Shown piece by piece: positions 15,862-22,710 of a stretch of 48,684 nt of DNA (position 1 is the first letter of the stretch; each line of letters begins with the position of its first letter). The notes beneath the pieces are model-generated. The model saw only the letters and a program-made list of their open reading frames with translations. It ran no database searches and was not told where the DNA came from. Source of the DNA: Kineococcus siccus (lineage in GTDB: Bacteria; Actinomycetota; Actinomycetes; Actinomycetales; Kineococcaceae); contig NZ_JAAALN010000006.1 in the NCBI RefSeq assembly GCF_009906795.1, positions 1-48,684 on the forward strand, written 5' to 3'. Position numbers and translations under genes: made by a program.

Positions 15862-16148
15862 GACGCCCGCCGCCGGGGCAGCGCGGCACGCTTTACCCCC
15901 CCACAGACGCCGTCCCGCTCACCGGCCTCGGCCGCGTGCCGCCCGCACGGATCCAGCAGCGGACACCGGGCGCACACCTGCGCCGCGACCTCCGCGGCCA
16001 GCTCATCGCGACGATCCACCGGCCACCACGCCTCCGGTGACGCAGCGCACGGCGGCGGCCCGTGCTCCTCCAAGGCGGCGGTCACCTTCTGCCACTGCGA
16101 CAAGTCGTGGTCGGGAACGCCGGGGTAGGAAGCGGCTCGGCCGGTCAC
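15858..16148 (-). CDS. WhiB-family iron-sulfur regulator, divergent
   Basis: 96 residues from GTG 16148. The four cluster-binding cysteines are present: C34, then C59-x-x-C62-x5-C68 (QVCARCPLLDPC). The usual G(V/I)WGG turn that contacts sigma factor is GVCGG at 80-84, so the conserved Trp is replaced by Cys. Basic residues follow (VKRAALPRRR), as in DNA-binding tails of the family. WhiB-like proteins occur in many actinophages and tune host or phage transcription via the primary sigma factor. The frame stays open upstream across low-complexity repeats, but the family pattern supports the short start. It overlaps the HTH gene by four bases. Confidence 0.8.
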   Translation of the reverse strand: MTGRAASYPGVPDHDLSQWQKVTAALEEHGPPPCAASPEAWWPVDRRDELAAEVAAQVCARCPLLDPCGRHAAEAGERDGVCGGVKRAALPRRRAS

Positions 16149-16249
16149 GGGAGTCGAGCCTCCTGCAGGGGTGGGACTGGGCCAGCAACGGCGGGGACCA
16201 CCGGGCCGTCCGTGGGCATGCTTCTGGTGTCCCCGGGGTGGTGCTCCCC

Positions 16250-16277
16250 TGGTCCCCTCCCTAGAGGTCGGGGACCA
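16250..16277. repeat. 8-bp inverted repeat beside the iterons
   Basis: TGGTCCCC (16250-16257) and GGGGACCA (16270-16277) form a perfect stem over a 12-base loop. It lies between the WhiB-like gene and the 20-bp tandem repeats, and could be part of a replication origin, an operator, or a terminator. Confidence 0.45.
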
Positions 16278-16301
16278 CGGGAACACCGGAAGGAGGTAGT
16301 C

Positions 16302-16361
16302 CCGGGGAGGACTGGGGATGACCGGGGAGGACTGGGGATGACCGGGGAGGACTGGGGATGA
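16302..16361. repeat. three exact 20-bp tandem repeats, iteron-like
   Basis: The unit CCGGGGAGGACTGGGGATGA is present three times without change (16302-16321, 16322-16341, 16342-16361), ending ten bases from the stop codon of the RepA-like ATPase. Direct repeats of 18-22 bp, about two helical turns, next to a replication gene are the form of plasmid and satellite iterons. There are no spacers, so it is not a CRISPR. Confidence 0.65.
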
Positions 16362-16371
16362 CCGACCCGAG

Positions 16372-17625
16372 TCACGACACCCGTCCAGGCTGGGCTGCTG
16401 CCTCCGTCGCCGCCTGGGGCAGCTCCAGTAGGCGAGCCTCAGGCTGGTCAGCCCCAGGCTCTTGGTCCTGGGCGAGGTGCCAGTGCACGCGGCGGTTGTG
16501 CCCGGGAGTGCTGGTGAGCTGCCCGGACTGCAGGCCGTACTCGAGGGCCTGACGCACGGAGCCGTTCTTCACGCCGTGTCCGCGGTGAGCAGCGAGCCGG
16601 CGCTCGAGCTCCCCGACCCACAAGCCGTCCTGCACGGCCAGCAGAGGCAGCAGTTCGGCGAGGAGGTCCTGGTCGTTGCTGCGCGCGCGCGCGGCGTGGC
16701 GGCCGCCGGCTCCGGTCAAGGTCAGGGTCCGTGTGCTGACGTCAAAGGCCAGCGCGTCCTCGGCGACGTCGACGTCGCGGCCCTCGGCGGAGAAGAAGCG
16801 GATGGCGTGCTCGTCGCGGTCGGGGTCACCGGGGCGGGTGAGCTTCCAGATGGCGTCGGGCCAATCCTCCAGGGCGGAGGCGCCGCGGGTCCGTTCCCCG
16901 TTCCAGCCGGCGTGCACGGTCAGGAGGGCCTCGTCGACGTCGGCGTTCTGCAGGACGACGTCGATGCCCTGGGCGAGGAAGCGACCGACCTGGGAGTTGG
17001 AGTCCTGGTCCTCGCCCGTGAAGGCGCGGCCGAAGACGTCAACGATGAGGAAGCCCACGCGGGCGGCGCGCAGCTGGTCGACGAGCTTCTCGCGCCCGTG
17101 GGCTGAGGCGAGCGGGTTCCGCCGTCCGCGCAGGTTGCGGACCCAGATGCGGTCGTGGTCGACGCCGTGCTCGTCGAGCCACACAGCCATCTGGTGGGCG
17201 CTGACCTCGTAGTTCAGGATGCCGACGCGCTGGCTGGCGCGCAGCGGGCGTACGGGGAAGCGACCCAGGAACGGCTCCCCCGTCAGGAGACAGCGCGCCA
17301 GGTTCGCGGTCGCGGTCGTCTTCCCCGCCTTGCGTGCCGCGACAAGGGTCGCCCGGCCGCCCGCGGGCAGTAGGCCCCGGATGCGTGCCGGCGGCGCGGG
17401 CTCCCTGGCCAGGAGCTCACCGAGGGTGCCCGCGTCGACGTCGTCGGGCAGGAGGGCCTCCTGCTCGGCGCGTAGCTGATCCTGGGCGTCGCGGCGGGCC
17501 CGCATGAGCAGCAGCTGCTCCCGCATGAGGTTGGCCTGTCGGGCTTCGGCAGCGTGCAGGCCAGGGTCCGCGGCCACGTCGTCGTCCCAGGGTGGATCGA
17601 CGGGCCCGTGCCACGCCTCGCTCAC
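16372..17625 (-). CDS. RepA/AAA_25-like replicative ATPase
   Basis: 417 residues from GTG 17625, which overlaps the previous stop as GTGA. Walker A is AARKAGKTT (96-104), Walker B LIVD (193-196) preceded by hydrophobic residues, in a RecA/KaiC-type core like RSF1010 RepA and many satellite replication ATPases. The C-terminal 100 residues contain a winged-helix-like segment (LWVGELERRLAAHRGHG, VKNGSVRQALEYGL). It probably acts as helicase or initiator at the adjacent iterons. No primase domain is visible in this protein or its neighbours, so host primase is presumably used. The reading frame extends upstream but that part overlaps another gene. Confidence 0.82.
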   Translation of the reverse strand: MSEAWHGPVDPPWDDDVAADPGLHAAEARQANLMREQLLLMRARRDAQDQLRAEQEALLPDDVDAGTLGELLAREPAPPARIRGLLPAGGRATLVAARKAGKTTATANLARCLLTGEPFLGRFPVRPLRASQRVGILNYEVSAHQMAVWLDEHGVDHDRIWVRNLRGRRNPLASAHGREKLVDQLRAARVGFLIVDVFGRAFTGEDQDSNSQVGRFLAQGIDVVLQNADVDEALLTVHAGWNGERTRGASALEDWPDAIWKLTRPGDPDRDEHAIRFFSAEGRDVDVAEDALAFDVSTRTLTLTGAGGRHAARARSNDQDLLAELLPLLAVQDGLWVGELERRLAAHRGHGVKNGSVRQALEYGLQSGQLTSTPGHNRRVHWHLAQDQEPGADQPEARLLELPQAATEAAAQPGRVS

Positions 17626-17939
17626 GCGGAGAATCTCAGCGAGTAGTCGTGCGCGACGTCGGTCACGACGCCGAACATCGGGTCGCAGGTCTGCTGGCGC
17701 AGCGCGCTGAACCAGCGGGTGAGCGTCGCGGGGTCGTCGGCGTGCACCTGCACCGAGCCGACCCGCGAGGCGCACAGGACGTCGACGACGCGCTGGTCGG
17801 GGTAGCCGCGGTCGACGAGGAGTTCTACGGTGCAGCCGGCCGGGGCGGTGACGACGGCGGCGTGCGTGAGCTGGATGGCGCCTCGGCCGCGGCGGGCCCG
17901 TGCGCGCACGTCGATGCGCAGGGTGGCGCTGACGTTCAT
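17622..17939 (-). CDS. small element protein, unknown
   Basis: 105 residues from ATG 17939, with GGAGG five bases upstream (the GTG at 17945 overlaps that site and is rejected). The start overlaps the previous stop as ATGA and the stop overlaps the ATPase start as GTGA, so it sits in a tightly coupled operon. Contains alternating strands and helices (AVVTAPAGCTVELLVDRGYP). No family recognised. Confidence 0.7.
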   Translation of the reverse strand: MNVSATLRIDVRARARRGRGAIQLTHAAVVTAPAGCTVELLVDRGYPDQRVVDVLCASRVGSVQVHADDPATLTRWFSALRQQTCDPMFGVVTDVAHDYSLRFSA

Positions 17940-18223
17940 TCGCACCTCCGGATGTAGACCGCGGCGAGGCCGACGCCTAGGGACACGACCTCCGAGCGCT
18001 CTCGAACGTGCGTGGCTGCGACGAGGACCTGGTCGCCGTCGATGCGCAGGACGGTGGGTGAGGCGTCGGCGTCGAGGCCGTCGACGAAGTCGGTGAGGGT
18101 CACCGGTCGCGGCGTCTGGAGGTCGTCGGGGGTGGCTAAGACGCTCGGGGTGACGGTGGCGGCAACCTCGTCATGGGCGGTCCCAGGCTGCGGCGTGGGG
18201 CCGCTCCTTGGTACGGCCCTCAT
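17936..18223 (-). CDS. small element protein, unknown
   Basis: 95 residues from ATG 18223, overlapping the excisionase stop as ATGA. The N-terminal 40 residues are Pro/Thr-rich; the rest (TLTDFVDGLDADASPTVLRI, DGDQVLVAATHVRE) looks like a compact alpha/beta unit. No family recognised. Position in the excisionase-to-ATPase operon suggests a part in replication or its control. Confidence 0.65.
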   Translation of the reverse strand: MRAVPRSGPTPQPGTAHDEVAATVTPSVLATPDDLQTPRPVTLTDFVDGLDADASPTVLRIDGDQVLVAATHVRERSEVVSLGVGLAAVYIRRCE

Positions 18224-18432
18224 CCGGCGCCGCCCGCTCGCCGGCTGGCTACCCACTTAACAACCTCGTCCTCCCGGTAGCGCAGATGACGGCCGATCTT
18301 GTAGGTCGGCGGCCCCTCCCCTCGCGAGGACCAGCGGTACAACGTGGCGAGGGGGACGCCGAGGAGCTCAGCGAGCCACTCGGGCGACCGGTAGGTCGGC
18401 GTCGCCGCAGTCCGTGGCACAAGCGTCTCCAT
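18220..18432 (-). CDS. excisionase-type helix-turn-helix protein
   Basis: 70 residues from ATG 18432 (ATG 18456 is an alternative). The sequence YRSPEWLAELLGVPLATLYR, WSSRGEGPPTYKIGRHLRYR is the standard excisionase/AlpA-like winged helix ('.. ..ELA..LGVP..TLY.WR..G.GP...K.GRHLRY...D'). It is the first gene of the leftward operon, divergent from the repressor-integrase pair, the usual layout of a lysogeny switch. It probably bends DNA at the att arms to favour excision and may also regulate. Confidence 0.82.
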   Translation of the reverse strand: METLVPRTAATPTYRSPEWLAELLGVPLATLYRWSSRGEGPPTYKIGRHLRYREDEVVKWVASRRAGGAG

Positions 18433-18435
18433 TCT

Positions 18436-18461
18436 GGCGAATCTGACGGTTGTCATTCGCC
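18436..18461. promoter_or_regulatory. inverted repeat, candidate operator of the element switch
   Basis: GGCGAAT (18436-18442) and ATTCGCC (18455-18461) form a perfect 7-bp inverted repeat with a 12-base centre, between and partly overlapping the divergent excisionase and repressor promoters; a related TTGGCGA occurs near 18484. A dimeric XRE repressor binding here could control both directions. Inferred from position and symmetry. Confidence 0.45.
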
Positions 18462-18509
18462 GTTGTCTGCCACTTGACCAGAGTTGGCGACATCGCGCAA
18501 CCATGACGC

Positions 18510-18515
18510 TAGAAT
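18510..18515 (+). promoter_or_regulatory. -10 box of the repressor-integrase transcript
   Basis: TAGAAT ends seven bases before ATG 18523, consistent with a leaderless mRNA. The nearest -35-like hexamer, TTGGCG at 18484-18489, has a long 20-base spacer, suggesting a regulated or weak promoter. Confidence 0.5.
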
Positions 18516-18522
18516 CGTCTTT

Positions 18523-19131
18523 ATGCCAACAACGTCTCGTGACCCCGGCCCCACCGCCCGCCGAGTCGCCGCAAACATCACCTCCCTGCGGAAGGCACTG
18601 GGCCTGGGCTTGGCCGACCTCTCGTCTCGCCTCGAACAGCTGGGACAGCCCATCGCCGTGAGTGGGCTCAGCAAGATCGAGAACCTGAGCAGGCGCGTCG
18701 ATGTGGACGACCTCGTCGCCCTCTCCGTCGCACTCGAGGTGTCCCCGGCGCGCCTCATGCTCACGCCCGCCGCGGATCAAACAGTTCTTGCCGTGACGCC
18801 GACCCTGGCCGAGGCTGCGCGGCGCGTGTGGTCCTGGTTCGAGGGCACGGAGGCGCCCCGCACACCGTGGGATCAGGACGCACCCTTCGATACCGATCGC
18901 CACGCACGCTTCGTGGAGAACAGCCGGCCGCACGAACGGAGGGGAACCTGGACGATCGACCAGCTGCTCGAACACCTCGACGTCCTCGGGCCCGCGGCAG
19001 ACGCCGCCGCGGCCGCCGAGGAAGCGGGCGTCCCCGACGTCGAGGTCGACGGCTGGATCCGCTTGCAGCGAGTTCAGCGCGGCATCGCCGCAGGGGAGCT
19101 CGCTCGACGCGAACGGGAGGAGAAGGACTGA
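18523..19131 (+). CDS. XRE-family repressor of the element
   Basis: 202 residues. A Cro/CI-type helix-turn-helix is near the N-terminus (ANITSLRKALGLGLADLSSR ... GQPIAVSGLSKIEN, then VDVDDLVALSVALEVSPARL). The middle is helical; the C-terminal part is Ala/Glu-rich with no peptidase motif. Start ATG 18523 is chosen because a -10 box ends seven bases before it. Divergent from the excisionase and one base overlapping the integrase start (TGATG), it fits the element's master repressor, keeping excision and replication off. Confidence 0.82.
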   Translation: MPTTSRDPGPTARRVAANITSLRKALGLGLADLSSRLEQLGQPIAVSGLSKIENLSRRVDVDDLVALSVALEVSPARLMLTPAADQTVLAVTPTLAEAARRVWSWFEGTEAPRTPWDQDAPFDTDRHARFVENSRPHERRGTWTIDQLLEHLDVLGPAADAAAAAEEAGVPDVEVDGWIRLQRVQRGIAAGELARREREEKD

Positions 19132-20312
19132 TGGGGGCCGTATCGGACCGGTGGTACGCGAGCCAGCGTGGAGACGGTCAGCGGAGGAAGAGCGTCCGGC
19201 ATGGCACGGGCAAGCGCTGGCTTGCGCGCTATCAGGAGCCGAGCGGTGCTTGGCGAAGCGGGGCCTTCGAGAAGAAGTCGGACGCCGAGAAGTGGCTACG
19301 GGAGCGCGAAGCCAGCATCGTCACGGGGCAGTACGTCGACCCGGCGGCCGGGCGACTGACGTTCCACGACTACGCCGAGCAGTGGCGAACGGCGCAGGTG
19401 CACCGCCCGACGACGCAGGCGCACACGGAGACATCACTCCGCCGACACGCGTACCCCTTCCTCGGGGATCGCGCCCTTGGCGCGATCCTGCCGAGCGACG
19501 TGCAAGCGTGGGTGAAGCGAATCGCGACCGGCGACCCGGTGACCGGGAGGGCGCCGCTGAGTCCGTCGACCGTCGGCGTGGTGCACGGCATCGTCTCGGG
19601 CATCTTCCGAGCGGCGGTCCGTGACCGGCGGGTCGTGGCGAACCCGTGCACGGGGACGAGGCTGCCGAAGGTCACCTCGTCGCAGGTCATCCCGCCGACC
19701 ACGGAGGAGGTCCGTCGGCTGGAGGAAGCGATCGCACCGAGATGGCGGGCGCTCGTGACGTTGGCCGCAGGGACCGGCATGAGGCACGGCGAGTGCCTCG
19801 GCCTGACAGTCGATCGAGTTGACTTCCTCCGGCGTCGTCTCGTCGTCGACCGGCAGCTCGTGACGGTGCCAGGACGCGATCCGTTCCTCGCCCCCCCGAA
19901 GACGGCGGCGAGCGTGCGGACCATCCCGCTCCCCCGCGTCGTCGTCGACGCCCTCGCCGCGCACCTTCGCGACTTCCCTGCCGCGTCGGGGTTCGTCTTC
20001 ACTGACGCGCATGGGCAGCCGATGCGAAGGACGGCGTTCTCGGCGCGTGTGTGGCGACCGGCGATCAAGTCCGCTGACCTGCCCACGACTCTCACGTTCC
20101 ACCACCTGCGGCACTACTACGCGTCGTTGCTGATCCGGCACAGCGAGTCGGTGAAGACGGTGCAGGCACGGCTAGGGCACGCGAACGCCGCCGAGACACT
20201 CGACACCTACTCGCACCTCTGGCCGGACTCGGAGGACCGGACTCGGGACGCGGTGGATGCAGTTCTCGGCGGAGGTGGACTGGACCAGGACTGGACTGGC
20301 GCGGTCCACTAG
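19131..20312 (+). CDS. int: tyrosine recombinase (integrase)
   Basis: 393 residues with the three-part form of phage integrases: N-terminal arm-binding domain (WLARYQEPSGAWRSGAFEKK), core-binding SAM-like domain (about 75-175), and catalytic domain. Catalytic residues are visible: R218 in GTGMRHGEC, K257 in PPKTAAS, H324-x-x-R327 in FHHLRH, H350 in LGHANAAETLDTYSHLW, and Y360. All are present, so it should be active. The start ATG 19131 overlaps the repressor stop by one base, with GGGAGGAG upstream. It ends 27 bases from the right att repeat, the usual place. It carries out site-specific integration into rnpB. Confidence 0.95.
   Translation: MGAVSDRWYASQRGDGQRRKSVRHGTGKRWLARYQEPSGAWRSGAFEKKSDAEKWLREREASIVTGQYVDPAAGRLTFHDYAEQWRTAQVHRPTTQAHTETSLRRHAYPFLGDRALGAILPSDVQAWVKRIATGDPVTGRAPLSPSTVGVVHGIVSGIFRAAVRDRRVVANPCTGTRLPKVTSSQVIPPTTEEVRRLEEAIAPRWRALVTLAAGTGMRHGECLGLTVDRVDFLRRRLVVDRQLVTVPGRDPFLAPPKTAASVRTIPLPRVVVDALAAHLRDFPAASGFVFTDAHGQPMRRTAFSARVWRPAIKSADLPTTLTFHHLRHYYASLLIRHSESVKTVQARLGHANAAETLDTYSHLWPDSEDRTRDAVDAVLGGGGLDQDWTGAVH
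20279..20296. repeat. ACTGGACCAG-type motif near right end
   Basis: Matches 4415-4432 at 17 of 18 positions. It lies inside the integrase C-terminal coding region, so shared sequence could be coincidence, but the presence at both ends of the element is noteworthy. Confidence 0.35.
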
Positions 20313-20320
20313 CTTCATCG

Positions 20321-20330
20321 CCGCAGGTCA
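20321..20330 (-). promoter_or_regulatory. inverted TGACCTGCGG site next to the right att
   Basis: CCGCAGGTCA is the reverse complement of the motif found twice beside the left repeat. It ends nine bases before the right repeat. Candidate integrase or excisionase arm site. Confidence 0.5.
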
Positions 20331-20339
20331 GCGGCACAG

Positions 20340-20367
20340 GGGTGGACGAGCCGGCCTGTAAGCCGGA
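20340..20367. repeat. right attachment site within the rnpB 3' end
   Basis: Exact 28-base match to 4278-4305. It covers the 3' strand of the P1 stem of RNase P RNA, so integration rebuilds an intact rnpB. Confidence 0.92.
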
Positions 20368-20731
20368 TCCTGTGCGCGCCCGCACCTCTCGGTGCGGGCG
20401 GCGGCGGTCATCCCTCTACGACGTGCGTCGCCGCACGCCTCCAGCGACCTACCCGGCAGCTCGGGCGGGCCGCCCTCGAACGCTGCCTGTCTGGTCTTGC
20501 TCCGGGTGGGGTTTGCCGAGCCACGCCGGTCACCCGGCGTGCTGGTGGTCTCTTGCACCACCGTTTCACCCTTACCGCCCCCGCTCTCGCGGAGGTGGCG
20601 GTCTGTTCTCTGTGGCACTTTCCCGCGGGTCACCCCGGGTGGGCGTTACCCACCACCCTGCCCTTCGGAGTCCGGACTTTCCTCGGCGGACCGGTCTCCC
20701 GGCCCGACGCGACCGCCCGGCCGACTCGTCC
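20341..20731 (-). ncRNA. rnpB: RNase P RNA (type A)
   Basis: About 391 bases on the minus strand. Conserved blocks are readable: GAGGAAAGTCCGGACTCC near the 5' end (about 20690-20673), AGGGTGAAACGGTGGTGCAA, a GACCGCC-type segment after AGAGGGATGACCG, and the closing ACAGGATCCGGCTTACAGG. The 5' end GGACGAG (20731-20725) pairs with CTCGTCC (20350-20344), continued by CGGCC/GGCCG, forming P1. TAGGGT at 20743-20738 fits a -10 box seven bases before the 5' end. The RNA is the catalytic part of the tRNA 5' processing enzyme. Its 3' end is the element's attachment site. Confidence 0.95.
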
Positions 20732-20767
20732 TCGAGCACCCTAGCCGACGACGTAGGCTCGCCGACC

Positions 20768-21523
20768 GTGCTCGTGCTGCTCCCCCCGTCGGAGACCAAG
20801 TGGGCGGGGCCCGCGCGCGGGCGCCCGGTCGACCTCGAGCGCCTGTCCTTCCCCGCGCTGAACGCCGCCCGCGAGCAGGTGCTGGACGCGCTGGTCGCGG
20901 TCTCGGCCCGCCCCGACGCCACCGCGGTGCTCGGCACGCCCCGCGGCCTCGCCGACGTCGTCGCCGCCAACACCAGCCTGCGCACCCGGCCCGCCGCGCC
21001 CGCGTCCGCCGTCTACCGCGGGGTCCTCTACGACGCCCTGGACCTGCCCACCGTGTCCGCCGCCGCGGCCCGCCGGGTCCTCGTCGTCTCGGCGCTGTGG
21101 GGGCTGCTGCACCCCCGCGACCGCGTCCCCGGCTACCGGCTGTCGATGGGGACCGACCTGCCCGGGACCGGCCCGCTCGCGGCGCACTGGCGCCGGCACC
21201 TGACGGGCGTGCTCGCGCCGGCCGGGGTGGTCGTGGACTGCCGGTCGGCGGCCTACGCGGCGGCCTGGGTCCCCGACCGCGCGACGGCGGCCCGGACCGC
21301 GGCCGTGCGCGTCCTGTCCGGCGGTGCGGTCGTCTCGCACGCCGCCAAGCACACGCGCGGGCTCGTCGCCCGGCACCTGCTCACCCGCCCCGGCCGTCCG
21401 CCCCGCAGCGTGCCCGCGCTCGCCGAGGCGGTGCGGGAGGCGTTCGACGCCGAGCTGCTCGCCCCGCCGCGGCCCGGGGTGCCGTGGACGCTGCAGGTCC
21501 AGGCGCCGCCCACGGCCGCCTGA
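20768..21523 (+). CDS. yaaA: YaaA/UPF0246 peroxide-stress protein
   Basis: 251 residues. The start MLVLLPPSETKW (written VLVL.. with GTG), LERLSFPALNAAREQVLDAL, YRGVLYDALD, VVSALWGLLHPRDRVPGYRL and KHTRGLVARHLL are the family's standard blocks. YaaA proteins bind DNA and limit oxidative damage by lowering free iron in E. coli; the role here is assumed alike. Start GTG 20768 is preceded by TAGGCT eight bases upstream, suggesting a leaderless mRNA. It is divergent from rnpB; the open frame that extends back into rnpB is not coding. Confidence 0.92.
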   Translation: MLVLLPPSETKWAGPARGRPVDLERLSFPALNAAREQVLDALVAVSARPDATAVLGTPRGLADVVAANTSLRTRPAAPASAVYRGVLYDALDLPTVSAAAARRVLVVSALWGLLHPRDRVPGYRLSMGTDLPGTGPLAAHWRRHLTGVLAPAGVVVDCRSAAYAAAWVPDRATAARTAAVRVLSGGAVVSHAAKHTRGLVARHLLTRPGRPPRSVPALAEAVREAFDAELLAPPRPGVPWTLQVQAPPTAA

Positions 21524-21524
21524 G

Positions 21525-22673
21525 GTGTGGTGGATCGCCGGGCTCGCCGGGCTCGCCTGCGCCGTCACCGGTCTGCTGAGCGGCGAGGACGCCCTGGAGG
21601 TGGGCCGCCGCGCCGGCCCCGTCCTGGCCTTCCTCGTCGCCGTCACGGTCGTGGCCGAGCTGGCGGACGCCGCGGGGGTCTTCGACGCGGCCGCGCGGCT
21701 GGCCGCGCGGGCCGGCCGGGGTCGCACCTGGCGGCTCTGGCTGCTCGTCGTCGCCCTCGGCACGGTGGCGACCGTCGTGCTCTCCCTGGACACCACGGCC
21801 GTCCTGCTCACCCCCGTCGTCCTGGCGCTGGCCGCGCAGCTGCGGCTGGACCCGCTGCCCTTCGCCGTGACGACGGTGTGGCTCGCCAACACCGCCTCGC
21901 TGCTGCTGCCGGTCTCCAACCTGACCAACCTGCTTGCGCTGGACTCCCTCGCGGGCTTCGGCGACGCGGGCGTCGCGACGTTCGTCGGGCTCACGTGGGC
22001 CCCGTTCCTGGCCGGGCTCCTCGGGGCCGTCGTCGTGCTGGGCCTGACCTACCGGCGCCGCCTGCGCGGCGGCTACGCCCCGGCCCCGCCCGGCCCGCCG
22101 CGCGACCCCGTCCTCTTCCGCACGGCCGCGGTCGTGTGCTGCCTGCTCGCCCCCGCCTTCGTCAGCGGGGTGACCCCCGCCGTCCCGGCCGCGGTGGCGG
22201 CCGCCGTCCTGGTCGCGGTGTTCGCGCGGCGCCGCCCCGAGGTGCTGCGCCCCGCCCTGCTGCCCTGGCGGACCGTCGTCCTCGTCGCCGGGCTCTTCCT
22301 CGTCGTGCAGGCCGCGCAGGCCCAGGGCCTGGACCGGCTGCTCGCGCCCGTCGCCGGGACCGGCGAGGGCTTCGGCGCCCACCTGCGGCTCGCCGCGACG
22401 TCGGCGCTCACTGCGAACGCGGTCGACAACCTCCCCGCCTACCTCGCGGTGGAACCTTTGGCGGGCAGCGGGTCCCGGCTCGTGGCGGTGCTGATCGGCG
22501 TGAACCTCGGCCCGCTCGTGACGCCGTGGGCGTCGCTGGCGACGCTGCTGTGGCTGGAGCGCTGCCGGGCGCGGGGCGTGCGCATCTCGCTGCCCCGCTT
22601 CGGGGCCCTCGGCCTGCTCGGCGCGGTGGTCTGCGTCGTGGCCGCGACCGCGGCCCTGCAGCTGACGGCCTGA
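21525..22673 (+). CDS. ArsB/SLC13-like (ion transporter superfamily) membrane transporter
   Basis: 382 residues, strongly hydrophobic with about ten membrane segments. Blocks such as LSLDTTAVLLTPVVLALAAQ, TTVWLANTASLLLPVSNLTN and ALTANAVDNLPAYLAVEPL match the ArsB/NhaD/SLC13-like fold ('D.TAV..TPV', 'NTASL.LPISNLTN', 'T.NNLP') and include its two re-entrant asparagine-rich loops. It may export arsenite or move a carboxylate; there are no ars genes nearby, so the substrate is open. The GTG start is one base after the yaaA stop, implying an operon. Confidence 0.85.
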   Translation: MWWIAGLAGLACAVTGLLSGEDALEVGRRAGPVLAFLVAVTVVAELADAAGVFDAAARLAARAGRGRTWRLWLLVVALGTVATVVLSLDTTAVLLTPVVLALAAQLRLDPLPFAVTTVWLANTASLLLPVSNLTNLLALDSLAGFGDAGVATFVGLTWAPFLAGLLGAVVVLGLTYRRRLRGGYAPAPPGPPRDPVLFRTAAVVCCLLAPAFVSGVTPAVPAAVAAAVLVAVFARRRPEVLRPALLPWRTVVLVAGLFLVVQAAQAQGLDRLLAPVAGTGEGFGAHLRLAATSALTANAVDNLPAYLAVEPLAGSGSRLVAVLIGVNLGPLVTPWASLATLLWLERCRARGVRISLPRFGALGLLGAVVCVVAATAALQLTA

Positions 22674-22710
22674 CCGGCGCTCGCCGGCCGCCCGTCCTAC
22701 GCTGCCCCGC

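Larger units (their letters stand above)
4278..20367. mobile_element. integrated element in the 3' end of rnpB, phage-satellite-like, with defence cargo
   Basis: Bounded by an exact 28-base direct repeat (4278-4305 and 20340-20367). The right copy is the 3' end of the intact rnpB gene and the left copy is its duplicate. The integrase gene ends 27 bases from the right repeat. Inside are a repressor, excisionase, RepA-like ATPase with iterons, WhiB-like and HTH proteins, an orphan phage small terminase, and cargo including a MazG + HNH pair, a HEPN/Toprim protein, an XRE-ImmA protease and a pentapeptide-repeat membrane protein. No capsid, portal, large terminase, tail, lysis, relaxase or FtsK/TraB gene is seen, so it is neither a complete prophage nor a typical actinomycete conjugative element. 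The satellite reading is inference; the integrated nature is well supported. Confidence 0.9.

Noticed and set aside
16302-16361. CRISPR array
   Set aside because: The three repeats are directly abutting with no spacers and no cas genes are present; the same holds for the minisatellite at 38657-38719.
4278-20367. Actinomycete integrative conjugative element (AICE)
   Set aside because: No FtsK/TraB-like translocase, Spd or RepSA/prim-pol gene is seen, whereas an orphan phage small terminase is present.
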